A stretch of 64,000 nt of DNA from Kribbella capetownensis (GTDB lineage Bacteria > Actinomycetota > Actinomycetes > Propionibacteriales > Kribbellaceae), in contig NZ_SJKD01000006.1 in assembly GCF_004331485.1 (NCBI RefSeq), positions 124,001 through 188,000 of the forward strand. Reading direction: 5' to 3'. The notes under the pieces were generated by a model. The model worked only from the letters and a program-made list of their open reading frames with translations. It was not told the origin of the DNA and searched no databases. The position numbers and the translations under genes are program-made. This document shows positions 24,803 to 33,612 of this stretch, piece after piece (within the stretch, counting starts at the first letter, position 1; every line of letters starts with the position of its first letter).

Positions 24803-24809
24803 TGTGCGC

Positions 24810-26066
24810 ATGCTGAGTGAGCTGCAACGACGGGTACTGGCCGCGGTCGACGACGCGCGGGTGATCGACGAGCTGCGTGACCTGGTGCGCATCCCGAGTG
24901 TCGACGGGACTCCGGCGGAAGCCGACGTCCAGGCGTGGTGTGCGGAGCGGTTGGCGGCGCTCGGTCTGATTGTCGACAAGTGGGCGATCGACATGCCCAC
25001 GGTGACCACCGATCCGGAGTTCCCTGGCATGGAGGTCGCGCGGGACGAGGCGTGGGGTTGTGTCGGGGTGCTCGGTGGGGACGCGACGCCGGGGCTGATC
25101 CTCAACGGGCATGTGGATGTGGTGCCTCCGGGTGAGCTCGGGTTGTGGCCGGACCGCGATCCGTTCTCGGCACGGGTCGAGGACGGGGTGATGTGGGGAC
25201 GCGGCACCTGCGACATGAAGGGCGGAGTGGCGGCGATCCTGGGCGCGGTGGCGGCCATTGTTGCCTCAGGCATCGAGTTGCGGAAGCCGCTCGCGGTGCA
25301 CACCGTGATCGGCGAGGAGGACGGCGGCGCCGGCGCGTTCGCGACGTTGAAGCGCGGCCACACCGGCGAGGCGTGCCTGATTGCCGAACCGACCGCGGGC
25401 TGTGTCATCCCGGCCAACGCCGGGTCGCTCACCTTCCGGCTGGAGATCCCCGGGCTCGCGACGCATGGCTCGACCCGGACCCGCGGCGTGAGCGCGATCG
25501 AGAAGTTCGTGGTGATCCAGTCGGCACTGCAGGCCCTCGAGGCCGAGCGGAACCGCGATCCGCATCCGTTGCTGGCGCATCTCGAGCTGTCGAACCCGCT
25601 GTCCGTCGGCCGGATCGAAGCGGGCGACTGGGCCAGCACCGTCCCGGATCTGCTCGTCGCCGAGGGCCGGTACGGCGTACGCCTCGGCGAATCGGTGGCC
25701 GCGGCGCGGGATGCCTTCGAGACGGCGATCGCCGAAGCGTGCGCGAAGGACGACTGGCTGCGCGAGCATCCTGTCGGGGTGAGCTGGCCGGGAGGTGAGT
25801 TCGCCTCCGGGTTGCTGACCGAGGGCGATCCGCTGCTGGCGGACACGTTGCAGGCAGCCACTGACGCCCATGGCGAGACCCCTGAGGTGAGGGGAGCGCC
25901 GTACGGTTCGGATCTGCGGCTGTATGCGGCGGCGGGGATCCCGACACTCCAGTACGGTCCCGGCGATGTGCGGTACGCCCACGCCACCGACGAGCACGTG
26001 CGTCTGTCCGAGGTCCTGCACGCGGCCCGTGCCTACGCGCTGCTAGCCGTCCGCCGCTGCGGCTGA
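24810..26066 (+). CDS. M20-family metallopeptidase (ArgE/DapE type)
   Basis: 418 residues from the ATG at 24810, seven bases after the kinase stop; an upstream open frame overlapping that gene is not used. Zinc-site motifs: NGHVDVVPPG (H101, with catalytic D103), GTCDMKGG (Asp near 134), VIGEEDGGAG (the catalytic and ligand Glu pair near 165), EPTAG and a late His. The dimerisation lid domain lies at about 200-310 (LATHGSTRTRGVSAIEKF). Likely a deacetylase or deacylase of N-acylated amino acids or small peptides. Third gene of the probable T-box operon. Confidence 0.88.
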   Translation: MLSELQRRVLAAVDDARVIDELRDLVRIPSVDGTPAEADVQAWCAERLAALGLIVDKWAIDMPTVTTDPEFPGMEVARDEAWGCVGVLGGDATPGLILNGHVDVVPPGELGLWPDRDPFSARVEDGVMWGRGTCDMKGGVAAILGAVAAIVASGIELRKPLAVHTVIGEEDGGAGAFATLKRGHTGEACLIAEPTAGCVIPANAGSLTFRLEIPGLATHGSTRTRGVSAIEKFVVIQSALQALEAERNRDPHPLLAHLELSNPLSVGRIEAGDWASTVPDLLVAEGRYGVRLGESVAAARDAFETAIAEACAKDDWLREHPVGVSWPGGEFASGLLTEGDPLLADTLQAATDAHGETPEVRGAPYGSDLRLYAAAGIPTLQYGPGDVRYAHATDEHVRLSEVLHAARAYALLAVRRCG

Positions 26067-26082
26067 GTGGTACAAATCCACC

Positions 26083-26254
26083 ATGGGGCCGTTGCGTGGG
26101 CGTTCGGCGGAGCTCGGGCGGCTGCTGGACGCGCTGCGCGCAGCCGCTGAGGGGCAGTCCTCGCTCGCTGTCGTTTCCGGCGAGCCCGGTATCGGCAAGT
26201 CGGCGTTGCTGGCCGCCACAGTCGAGCAACCCGAGCGGCATGGCTTGCTCCGAC
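26083..26254 (+). pseudogene. Truncated N-terminus of a LuxR-family STAND ATPase
   Basis: From the ATG at 26083 the frame encodes the standard start of a large LuxR regulator: PLRGRSAELGRLLDAL, then SLAVVSGEPGIGKSALLAATVE with an intact Walker A. Such proteins are normally about 900 residues. Here similarity stops after about 55 codons, directly before a 14-bp hairpin, and the rest of the frame is the reverse strand of the next gene. This is a remnant left by a deletion. Confidence 0.75.
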
Positions 26255-26283
26255 GGCCCGCACGCCACCGTGGCGTGCGGGCC
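26255..26283. terminator. Strong hairpin between the LuxR stub and the DUF4097 gene
   Basis: GGCCCGCACGCCAC (26255-26268), one base, GTGGCGTGCGGGCC (26270-26283): a perfect 14-bp inverted repeat. It lies 20 bases beyond the minus-strand DUF4097 stop and marks the breakpoint of the stub. Confidence 0.75.
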
Positions 26284-26303
26284 ATGTCGGGCTCAGGGCG
26301 CGG

Positions 26304-26972
26304 TCAGAGACTGCGGGCGACGATGTCGCCGACGGTGGTGGTCGCGCGGATGGTGAGCGGGGCGGCGTCGCCTTCGGCGTTCTTGAGCGCGTTGTTGATC
26401 CGGCCGGTGGTGGTGCCGGCATCCAGGGTGGCCGAGACTCCGGCCGCGGCACCGACCTCCACCTGGCCGACGTCGGTGCGCAGTACGAGCGCACCGCTCA
26501 CGGCCTCGGCGATCCGGATGTCGCCCTTGCTGGTGCGAATCTCCGCGGGGCCGTTGAGGCGGCCGACGGAGACGTCACCGGCGACGGTGTTCAGGCGGGC
26601 GCTCGCGACGTCCTCGAGGTCGATCGAGCCGTGCGCACTGGTGACCGCGACGTCGCCCAACCGTCCGGCGGCTCGGAGTTCGGCGCTGGCCGCCTTCACC
26701 TCGACCTGGGAACCCGCGGGCAGGTGGACGGTCACCGCAACGGAGCCGGAAGCCCCGAAGTACTGGTTCTTGGCCGGGACCTCGATCCGCAGGACGCCGG
26801 CGGCGTACTCGACCTCGGCCTCCTCCGCCGCCTTGACGTCGCGGCCCTTCGAGGCGTTCGCCGGCAAGATCTCGACGGCGGTGTCGGCCCGGTCGGCGGC
26901 GACGAACCGGATGCGTCCGGCCGGGATGTCGAGGACTGCGGAGATCGGCTCGGGGGTGTTGAAGTTCGGCAT
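26304..26972 (-). CDS. DUF4097 beta-repeat protein
   Basis: 222 residues from the ATG at 26972, which has AGGAAGG seven bases upstream. After a short N-terminal part the sequence is a run of beta strands with the family's alternating hydrophobic and Gly/Asp pattern (LGDVAVTSAHGSIDLEDVASARLNTVAGDVSVGRLNGPAEIRTSKGDIRIAEAVSG). No signal peptide or membrane helix, so it is cytoplasmic, unlike many adhesin-like DUF4097 proteins. Such genes in actinobacteria are often next to regulators; the only one here is a stub. Function unknown. Confidence 0.8.
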   Translation of the reverse strand: MPNFNTPEPISAVLDIPAGRIRFVAADRADTAVEILPANASKGRDVKAAEEAEVEYAAGVLRIEVPAKNQYFGASGSVAVTVHLPAGSQVEVKAASAELRAAGRLGDVAVTSAHGSIDLEDVASARLNTVAGDVSVGRLNGPAEIRTSKGDIRIAEAVSGALVLRTDVGQVEVGAAAGVSATLDAGTTTGRINNALKNAEGDAAPLTIRATTTVGDIVARSL

Positions 26973-27101
26973 GGTCTTGCCTTCCTGATGCGCTGGTGAC
27001 GAGCTGTTGATGAGACCAGCTTCGAAGACAGCCCTGACACTGGACGGCCACCGTGCTGACACGACGGATGAGCCGCTGTCAGCAACTGAACAGGTCGACG
27101 A

Positions 27102-27947
27102 TCACAGCAGCCGATCGAGGGCCGCTCGACCGATCGGGCCCCAGTGTGCTTTGCCGCCCGGGAGGCCCTTGTCGCCGTTGATTCCCATCGCGATCAGGAA
27201 CATCGCCCGGACCACGGCCCAGCCGCGAGCCCGGCGTACCGTTGCCTCGTCCGGCTGGTAGCGCTCGAAGAACCGGTCCGCGGCCCCGGCCGGGAGCAGG
27301 ATCCAGGCGGCTGCGAGGTCGTTCGCCGGGTCGCCGGCGCAGATTTCACCGAAGTCCACGACGCCGGCAAGGGTGCCGTCGGCAACGACCACGTTGGCCG
27401 GGTGCAGGTCACCGTGCAGCCACACCGGTGGTCCGTCCCACGCCGGCGCCGCGATCGCGTCCTCCCAGACCGCACGGATCTCGTCGCTACGCCCGGCGTA
27501 CGCCCGGATCTCGTCGGAGCTCATCGGTCCCTGCGGCAGACCGGTCCGGTCATTGACCGGCGCATCGGCCGGCGCTTCGGTGTGCAGCGCCTGCAGGAAG
27601 TCGACCAGTACGTCGGCCGCTTTCGGATCCGTGATCGGTGCGTGGTCCGCGGGTTCGCCGTGGACCCAGGTGGTGATCAGCCACGTGTCGGAGAAGCGGT
27701 CGGACGGTTCGCCGAGGTGGACCGGGATGGGGACGGGAAGCGGAAGGCGGGCGGCGAGGCCGGGGAGCCAGCGGTGCTCCTTCACCAGCAACTCCGGCGC
27801 GCCCTCGGTCCGTGGCATCCGGACCGCCAGGTCGTCTCCCAGCCGCCACATCTGGTTGCCCCAGCCGCCGACCACCTCCCGGAGCTCCAGTTCGGCCAGA
27901 TCCGGATGCTGATCCTGCAGCAATGCACGCACCAGTTGTTCGTCCAT
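27102..27947 (-). CDS. Phosphotransferase-family protein (APH fold)
   Basis: 281 residues. N-lobe: VGGWGNQMWRLGDDLAVRMPR, with the nucleotide-binding Arg/Lys region; catalytic loop PVWLHGDLHPANVVV (about 190); metal site VVDFGEICAGDPANDLAAAW. This is the subfamily annotated as aminoglycoside phosphotransferase in actinobacteria, usually of unknown substrate. It is divergent from the DsbA-like gene, with about 70 bases between starts. Confidence 0.85.
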   Translation of the reverse strand: MDEQLVRALLQDQHPDLAELELREVVGGWGNQMWRLGDDLAVRMPRTEGAPELLVKEHRWLPGLAARLPLPVPIPVHLGEPSDRFSDTWLITTWVHGEPADHAPITDPKAADVLVDFLQALHTEAPADAPVNDRTGLPQGPMSSDEIRAYAGRSDEIRAVWEDAIAAPAWDGPPVWLHGDLHPANVVVADGTLAGVVDFGEICAGDPANDLAAAWILLPAGAADRFFERYQPDEATVRRARGWAVVRAMFLIAMGINGDKGLPGGKAHWGPIGRAALDRLL

Positions 27948-27981
27948 GCAGCGTCGGACGCATCACACTCGGATCTGGTTG

Positions 27982-28008
27982 GGAATAGACCGCCGATCAC
28001 GGTGAGTT
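27982..28008 (+). promoter_or_regulatory. SigR-type promoter in front of the DsbA/FrnE gene
   Basis: GGAAT (27982-27986), 19 bases, GTT (28006-28008), then the ATG ten bases further on. This fits the SigR/SigH consensus with one extra spacer base, and would give a leaderless or nearly leaderless mRNA. Confidence 0.6.
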
Positions 28009-28017
28009 GGCCCGAGT

Positions 28018-28746
28018 ATGCGTATCGATGTGTGGTCCGACGTCATCTGCCCGTGGTGCTACATCGGCAAGCGGCGGTTGGAGCAGGCGCTCGAGGACAG
28101 CGGCGACAAGGCCGAGATCGTCTGGCACAGCTTCCAGCTCGACCCGTCCGCGTCCAGCGACGACCCCCGCGACCTGCCCACCCGGCTGGGTGAGAAGTAC
28201 GGTCGCGACCGCGCGTGGGGTGTGCAGGCCAACGCCCACGTGACCGAGGTGGCCGCCGAGGCCGGCCTGGAGTACAACCTCGACCAGGCCAAGTCCGCGA
28301 ACACCGTCGACGCGCACCGCGTCCTGCACCTGGCCCGGGACCTGATGGCCGCCGGTGAGGTGCCCGCCGACACGCAGGACCGCCTCAAGGAGCGGCTGCT
28401 CAAGGCGTACTTCACCGACGGGCTCCCGGTCGGCGACCACGCGACGCTCGCGCAGCTCGCCGAGGAGGTCGGCCTCCCGTCCGACCGCGTCCGCGAGGTG
28501 CTGGCGAGTACGACGTACGCCGAGGACGTCGCCGATGACCAGGCTCAGGCACTCGCGTACGGCGCGAACGGGGTGCCGTTCTTCGTGATCGACGAGAAGT
28601 ACGGCGTCAGCGGTGCGCAGCCGGTCGAGGTGTTCCAGGAGGCGCTGCGCCGGGCGAACGCGGACCGCAAGCCGGTGACGCTGATCACCGCCCCGGGCGC
28701 CGGCACCGACGACGCTGCCTGCGGTCCGGATGGTTGCCCGATCTGA
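28018..28746 (+). CDS. DsbA-family FrnE-like disulfide oxidoreductase
   Basis: 242 residues. The N-terminus is the thioredoxin-fold strand with the active site IDVWSDVICPWCYIGKRRLEQAL (C12-P-W-C15). A helical insertion follows and the cis-Pro region is YGANGVPFFVIDEKYGVSGAQPVEVF. No signal peptide, so it acts in the cytoplasm, consistent with a role in disulfide or oxidative stress. The C-terminus ends with extra cysteines (CGPDGCPI). The SigR-type promoter upstream places it in the redox regulon. Confidence 0.92.
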   Translation: MRIDVWSDVICPWCYIGKRRLEQALEDSGDKAEIVWHSFQLDPSASSDDPRDLPTRLGEKYGRDRAWGVQANAHVTEVAAEAGLEYNLDQAKSANTVDAHRVLHLARDLMAAGEVPADTQDRLKERLLKAYFTDGLPVGDHATLAQLAEEVGLPSDRVREVLASTTYAEDVADDQAQALAYGANGVPFFVIDEKYGVSGAQPVEVFQEALRRANADRKPVTLITAPGAGTDDAACGPDGCPI

Positions 28747-28806
28747 GTCTGAACGGATGAGCCTTGGGTACCGGGCGACGTACAGAACGTGGTGTATGAA
28801 GGAGGC

Positions 28807-29385
28807 ATGACTGTCGTGCGTGCACTGGCCAGGCCACTGCTCTCGATGATCTTCGTCGCGCAGGGTGTGAACTCGATCCGCAACCCCGAGCCGCTGGTGC
28901 CCAAGGCCCAGCCGGTGACAGACCGCTTGGTGCCGATGGTGAAGAACGTCGCGCCGGCGCAGATCGCCGACCGCATCCCCGAGACCACGGTGAACCTGGT
29001 CCGGCTGAATGGCGTCGTCCAGGTGCTCGGCGGTCTCGCGCTGGCAAGCGGGAAGGGACGGCGGGCGGGGGCCGCGGTGCTGGCCACCACGCTGATCCCG
29101 GTGACGGTCGCCGGACACCCGTTCTGGCAGGTCAAGGACAAGGACGCCCGGAGCGCGCAGCGGATCCAGTTCATGAAGAACCTGGGTCTGTTCGGCGGTC
29201 TGCTGCTCGCGGCGGTCGACACCGAGGGCAAGCCGGGCGTCGCCTGGCGCGCCACGCACGGGGCGCGGGCGGCGAAGCGGGAGACCAAGCGCGGCGCGAA
29301 GGCCGCCAAGCGGGAGGCGAAGCAGCTGGCCCGTGAGGCCAAGCAGGCAGCCAGAATCGCGAAGGCAGAACTGAACCTCGGCTGA
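28807..29385 (+). CDS. DoxX-family membrane protein
   Basis: 192 residues from ATG 28807 with GAAGGAGG directly upstream; an earlier in-frame start at 28789 lacks a ribosome-binding site. Membrane helices: LARPLLSMIFVAQGVNSIRN, LNGVVQVLGGLALASG, GAAVLATTLIPVTVAGHPF and LGLFGGLLLAAVDT. The C-terminal 40 residues are an Ala/Lys/Arg-rich helix (KRETKRGAKAAKREAKQL), likely cytoplasmic and nucleic-acid or membrane binding. DoxX proteins are linked to thiol and oxidative stress in mycobacteria; the gene follows the DsbA-like gene on the same strand, 60 bases on. Confidence 0.85.
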   Translation: MTVVRALARPLLSMIFVAQGVNSIRNPEPLVPKAQPVTDRLVPMVKNVAPAQIADRIPETTVNLVRLNGVVQVLGGLALASGKGRRAGAAVLATTLIPVTVAGHPFWQVKDKDARSAQRIQFMKNLGLFGGLLLAAVDTEGKPGVAWRATHGARAAKRETKRGAKAAKREAKQLAREAKQAARIAKAELNLG

Positions 29386-29410
29386 CCTCACGGCCTCATA
29401 TTCTGGAGCC

Positions 29411-30603
29411 GTGCCTACGTACAGTGACGACGGCCAGTGGTGGTGGGACGGCCGCAGTTGGCAGCCGGTGTCCCAGCAACCACCACAGCAGCCGTATGCC
29501 GGGCCACCCCCGCAGCAGCAGTTCCCTGGACAGCAGCCGCTGTACCCGCAGCAGGGGTTCTACGGGCAGCCGGAGCCGCCGCGGAAGCGCCGTGCGGTCT
29601 GGATCGTGGTTGGCGCCGTCGTGGTCGGCGCCGTACTGCTCGCGATCGGCGTCCCGGCCGGCATCCTCGCCTGGCGCGCCACCTCCGGCGACGACAACGA
29701 CGCCGGCCACGGCATCGGCGACAGCGGAACCTCGGAGCCGAAGGGCAAGAACCTCCAGCCCGGCCAGTCCGTCACGGCGCAGTCCCTCGCTGAGGTCGAT
29801 CCGGCGACGTTCTACGAGAGTGTCGTCAAGCGCCAGATGACCGCACCGATCGGCCGGGTGAAGTCGAGCATGTTCGGCGACCCGCAGAAGTTCGCGTCCC
29901 GCCAGCTGTTCCCCATCACCGACATCGCGATCGACCACACGACCGACAAGTTCTACTACTTCCAGACCATCCTCACCGGCCCCACCGACGACGAGCCGAC
30001 CAACATCGCCTGCCTGGGGACCAAGGAGATGCACTGGTCGAACTACAGCAAGAAGTGGGAGCAGAGCACCTTCACCAGCAACACCTGCACGAAGAAGCCG
30101 TTCATGGGCGCCGGTGACGGCGTCTTCTCCAGCGGGCTGACCGTGGACCAGGCCGACCAGGTGCTCGCGAAGCTGCGCACGTACAAGGGCTATGTGAACG
30201 TCGCCAAGCCCATCCTGCTGTCGGCCGGCGGCACGACGTACGTCCGCCAGGTCGTGGACTTCAAGCCGATCACGCTGGCCGACAAGAACTACTGGGGTTC
30301 GGCGATCTCGATGTGGGCGTTCCGCGACGCCGGCCTGGACCCGGTGACGTGGCCGTGGTCGAACCCGTTCAACCTGACCGAGGGCATCCACATGGTGTAT
30401 TACCTCGACACCAAGACGCTGCTCCCGGTCGCGGCGTTCCAGAGGGCATCGACACCCCGGCCGGCAACGGCGAGCCGGCGGTCAAGCGCACCACGATCCA
30501 GGTGGTCAACTACACCTTCCCGAAGACCCTGCCGCCGATGGTCCTCGGCCGGAGTGCGAACACGCTGTCGCTGACCCTCCCGGAAGGCTGGAAGCTCGTC
30601 TAG
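29411..30603 (+). pseudogene. Membrane-anchored actinobacterial protein, frameshifted near the C-terminus
   Basis: GTG start at 29411. N-terminus with DGQWWWDGRSWQPV, a Gln/Pro-rich stretch (PPQQPYAGPPPQQQFPGQQ), a basic stop-transfer RKRR, a membrane helix (AVWIVVGAVVVGAVLLAIGVPAGILAW) and a 280-residue extracellular domain. The frame is intact to LLPVAAF (ttc ends at 30439). After it, the coding-like sequence continues one frame over (EGIDTPAGNGEPAVKRTTIQ...GWKLV, stop 30601-30603), while the original frame becomes Arg/Ser-rich nonsense ending at 30574. One base seems to be missing at about 30440-30441. Either a recent mutation or a sequencing error. Function unknown. Confidence 0.75.
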
Positions 30604-30651
30604 CGGCGATGCCCTAGGCTCAGGGCAGGAGTTCCGAGCGTAGGGAGTGGG

Positions 30652-31923
30652 ATGAGCACGCAGCAGGGCTGGCCGGCACCGATGGCCCAGGGACCGGTCA
30701 GCGGCCGGGTCACGGTGCCCGGATCGAAGTCGATCAGCAACCGTGCCCTCATTCTCGCGGCGCTCGCCGATGGCCCGTCGCACCTGACCGGTCTGCTCGC
30801 CGCCCGCGACACCGCGCTGATGCGCGCCGCACTGGTCTCACTCGGTGTCGGTATCGCGGACAACGGCCCGGTCGTGACCGTGACCCCGGGCTCGCTCAAG
30901 GGTCCGGCGACCGTCGACTGCGGCCTCGCCGGCACCGTGATGCGCTTCGTCCCGCCCGTGGCCGCGCTGGCCGACGGCGTGGTCGAGTTCGACGGCGACC
31001 CGTACGCGCGCGAGCGCCCGATGGGCGTCATCCTCGACGCCCTGCGCACGCTCGGCGTCCGGATCGACGACCAAGGCACCGGCCGGATGCCGTACTCCGT
31101 GTCCGGCGCGGGCTCGGTCCGCGGCGGCAAGGTCACGCTGGACGCCTCCGACTCGAGTCAGTTCGTCTCGGCTCTGCTGCTCGCCGGAGCCCGGTACGAC
31201 GAGGGCGTCGACATCCGGCACGACGGGAAGCCAGTGCCGTCGCAGCCGCACCTGGACATGTCGGTGGCGATGCTGCGCGAGCGCGGCGTCCAGGTCGACG
31301 ACAGCGAACCGAACCGCTGGGTCGTTGCCCCCGGCCCCATTCGGGCACTGGACACCACGATCGAGCCGGACCTGTCCAACGCGGCGCCGTTCCTGGCCGC
31401 GGCGGTCCTCACCGCCGGCGAGGTCACCGTGACCGGCTGGCCGGAGCAGACCACGCAACCCGGGGGTCAACTCGGCGACATCTTCACCCGCTTCGGTGCC
31501 GAGGTGACTCGCACCGCAGACGGACTGACGGTCCGCGGCACCGGCCGGGTGCAGGCTGTCGACCTCGACCTGAGCGAGGTTGGTGAGCTCAGCCCGGTCA
31601 TCGCTGCGGTGGCTGCGTTTGCGGAAGGACCGTCGTACCTGCGGGGTATCGCGCATCTGCGGAACCACGAGACGGACCGGCTGGCGGCGCTCGAGCACGA
31701 GTTCAACGCGCTCGGTGGGGACGTGACGCAGACGGCCGATGGGCTGGAGATCCGCCCGAAACGCTTGCAGGGTGGGCTTTTCGGGACCTACAACGACCAC
31801 CGGATGGCCCACGCCGCCGCCGTACTCGGCCTGCTCGTGGACGGACTGGAGATCGAGAACATCGGAACCACGGCGAAGACGCTGCCGGAGTTCCCCGACA
31901 TGTGGTCGGGGCTCACGCGCTGA
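30652..31923 (+). CDS. aroA: 5-enolpyruvylshikimate-3-phosphate synthase
   Basis: 423 residues. Sixth step of the shikimate pathway: transfers enolpyruvyl from PEP to shikimate-3-phosphate. Motifs: VPGSKSISNRALILAALA (substrate-binding Lys/Ser), CGLAGTVMRFVPPVAAL (the PEP-binding loop, in the actinobacterial form), LDASDSSQFVSALLLAGA, RNHETDRLAALE and NDHRMAHAAAVLGL. ATG with GGGAGTGGG before it. The stop overlaps the rsgA start, the same gene pair as Rv3227-Rv3228. Confidence 0.97.
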   Translation: MSTQQGWPAPMAQGPVSGRVTVPGSKSISNRALILAALADGPSHLTGLLAARDTALMRAALVSLGVGIADNGPVVTVTPGSLKGPATVDCGLAGTVMRFVPPVAALADGVVEFDGDPYARERPMGVILDALRTLGVRIDDQGTGRMPYSVSGAGSVRGGKVTLDASDSSQFVSALLLAGARYDEGVDIRHDGKPVPSQPHLDMSVAMLRERGVQVDDSEPNRWVVAPGPIRALDTTIEPDLSNAAPFLAAAVLTAGEVTVTGWPEQTTQPGGQLGDIFTRFGAEVTRTADGLTVRGTGRVQAVDLDLSEVGELSPVIAAVAAFAEGPSYLRGIAHLRNHETDRLAALEHEFNALGGDVTQTADGLEIRPKRLQGGLFGTYNDHRMAHAAAVLGLLVDGLEIENIGTTAKTLPEFPDMWSGLTR

Positions 31924-32924
31924 TGTCGCGGTACGACGAGGAGGCCCGGTACGACCGGCCGAAGCGCCGGACCCGGCCGCGGACCAAGGACCGCCCCTCG
32001 TACGACGACGCCGTCACCGGCATCGTGATCACGCGCGACCGCGGCCGCTACACGCTCTGGGTCGACGACCGGCAGGTGACCGCGATGAAGGCGCGACAGC
32101 TCGGCCGCAAGGGCGTGATCGTCGGCGACCGCGTCAAGCTCGCCGGAGACGCGAGCGGTGACGAAGGAACGCTGGCCCGGATCGTCGAGGTTCTCCCCCG
32201 AACGACGCTGCTGCGCCGGTCGGCCGATGACGACGACCCGGTCGAGCGGCCGCTGGTGGCGAACGCGGACCAACTCGTCATCGTCGTCGCCGTCGCGAAC
32301 CCGGAGCCGCGGACCGGTCTGATCGATCGCTTCCTGGTCGCGGCGTACGACGCGGGGATGCGGCCGCTGCTGTGTCTGACGAAGACCGACCTCGCCGACC
32401 CGGATCCGCTGCTGTCGATCTACCGGCCGCTCGGCGTCGAGTCGGTGGCCACGCAGCAAGGTGGCGACCTGACTGAGCTGCGTGAACAACTCCAGGACCG
32501 GATCAGTGTCCTGGTCGGCCACTCCGGCGTCGGCAAGTCGACGCTGGTCAACGGGCTGATCCCTGGTGCCGACCGTGCGATCGGCGTCGTCAACGAGGTC
32601 ACCGGCCGCGGGCGTCACACCTCGACGAATGCGCTGGTCCTCCGGCTGCCTGACGGCGGCTGGCTGATCGATACGCCCGGCATCCGTTCCTTCGGCCTGG
32701 CCCACGTCGACCCGGACAAACTGATCGACGCCTTCCCCGACCTGGCCGAGGTCACCGAGTCCTGTCCGCGAGGCTGCACCCATACCGAGTCCGCCCCCGA
32801 CTGCGGCCTCGACGAAGCTGTCGCCGAAGGCCGCCTCGACCCCGACCGAGTAGCGTCGTTCCGCCGCCTCCTGGCCAGCCGCGAAGGCCGCGCCCAGGCC
32901 GTGCCGGAGCAGGACGTTACTTAG
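31923..32924 (+). CDS. rsgA: Ribosome small subunit-dependent GTPase A
   Basis: 333 residues from the ATG that shares its A with the aroA stop. OB fold at 35-110, then a circularly permuted GTPase: G4 LTKTDLAD (about 155), G1 GHSGVGKSTLVN (about 198), G3 IDTPGIRSFG (about 250), and a C-terminal zinc finger ESCPRGCTHTESAPDC. It releases RbfA-type factors in late 30S maturation. The basic N-terminal extension (RPKRRTRPRTK) is common in actinobacteria. It overlaps the convergent DUF2231 gene by eight bases. Confidence 0.96.
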   Translation: MSRYDEEARYDRPKRRTRPRTKDRPSYDDAVTGIVITRDRGRYTLWVDDRQVTAMKARQLGRKGVIVGDRVKLAGDASGDEGTLARIVEVLPRTTLLRRSADDDDPVERPLVANADQLVIVVAVANPEPRTGLIDRFLVAAYDAGMRPLLCLTKTDLADPDPLLSIYRPLGVESVATQQGGDLTELREQLQDRISVLVGHSGVGKSTLVNGLIPGADRAIGVVNEVTGRGRHTSTNALVLRLPDGGWLIDTPGIRSFGLAHVDPDKLIDAFPDLAEVTESCPRGCTHTESAPDCGLDEAVAEGRLDPDRVASFRRLLASREGRAQAVPEQDVT

Positions 32925-33411
32925 GCGGAAGCTGGCCGGTCCAGACGGCCTTGGCGCCGGCGTCGCCGGTGCGGATGGTCTGGTAGATGACCAGTACGCC
33001 GATGACCACGACGGCGGCGCTGGTGAGCAGCTCCAGCGGGCGGCTCTTGGTTGCCTTGGCACCCTTTCCGCTGGCCAGCGAGGACGGCCCGCTCAGCACC
33101 AGCACGGCGATCACCGCGATCACCGCGAAGGCCAGGCAGAACCAGAACAGCAGATCTCCGCGCTGTTCGTGCAGCTTGACCGGTTGCTCCAGCGACGGGA
33201 CGGCGACGACGAACGCCTCTCCGCTCTTCTTCGCCACGAACGCGCACACCAGCGCCCCGAGCCCCAGGATCAACGCCGGCCAGCGCAGGAACCACCGCCA
33301 CTGCGGCACCACCGCGAAGACGATCAGGGTCAGGGCAGCGATCGGCAGCGCGACCACGGCCAGGTGGATCACAAGCACGTGGAGCGGCAGGTCCCCGAAG
33401 CGTTCGAACAT
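32917..33411 (-). CDS. DUF2231 membrane protein
   Basis: 164 residues, four membrane helices. The first carries the family's His motif (LPLHVLVIHLAVVALPIAAL), which in DUF2231 proteins is a suspected haem or quinone ligand region. Others: LRWPALILGLGALVCAFVA, GDLLFWFCLAFAVIAVIAVLVL and ELLTSAAVVVIGVLVIYQ. ATG at 33411 with AGGAGG upstream. Function unknown. Confidence 0.82.
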   Translation of the reverse strand: MFERFGDLPLHVLVIHLAVVALPIAALTLIVFAVVPQWRWFLRWPALILGLGALVCAFVAKKSGEAFVVAVPSLEQPVKLHEQRGDLLFWFCLAFAVIAVIAVLVLSGPSSLASGKGAKATKSRPLELLTSAAVVVIGVLVIYQTIRTGDAGAKAVWTGQLPPK

Positions 33412-33612
33412 TGACGCCTCCTGGCAGTCATAGAACGTGGTCAGACACTAACTGCACGTTCAATCAACCGATTAGGTTCAATTCGCGTCGCAACCGATCC
33501 GCAACGTTTATCAACACCAGGGCCCGCAGAGCCACCCTCCGCGAGCTCGTGACCTCCACTTTCTTGACGAGTCACTCGCGCGCTGAGCGGGGGAACGGGC
33601 TAGCCTTCCGGC

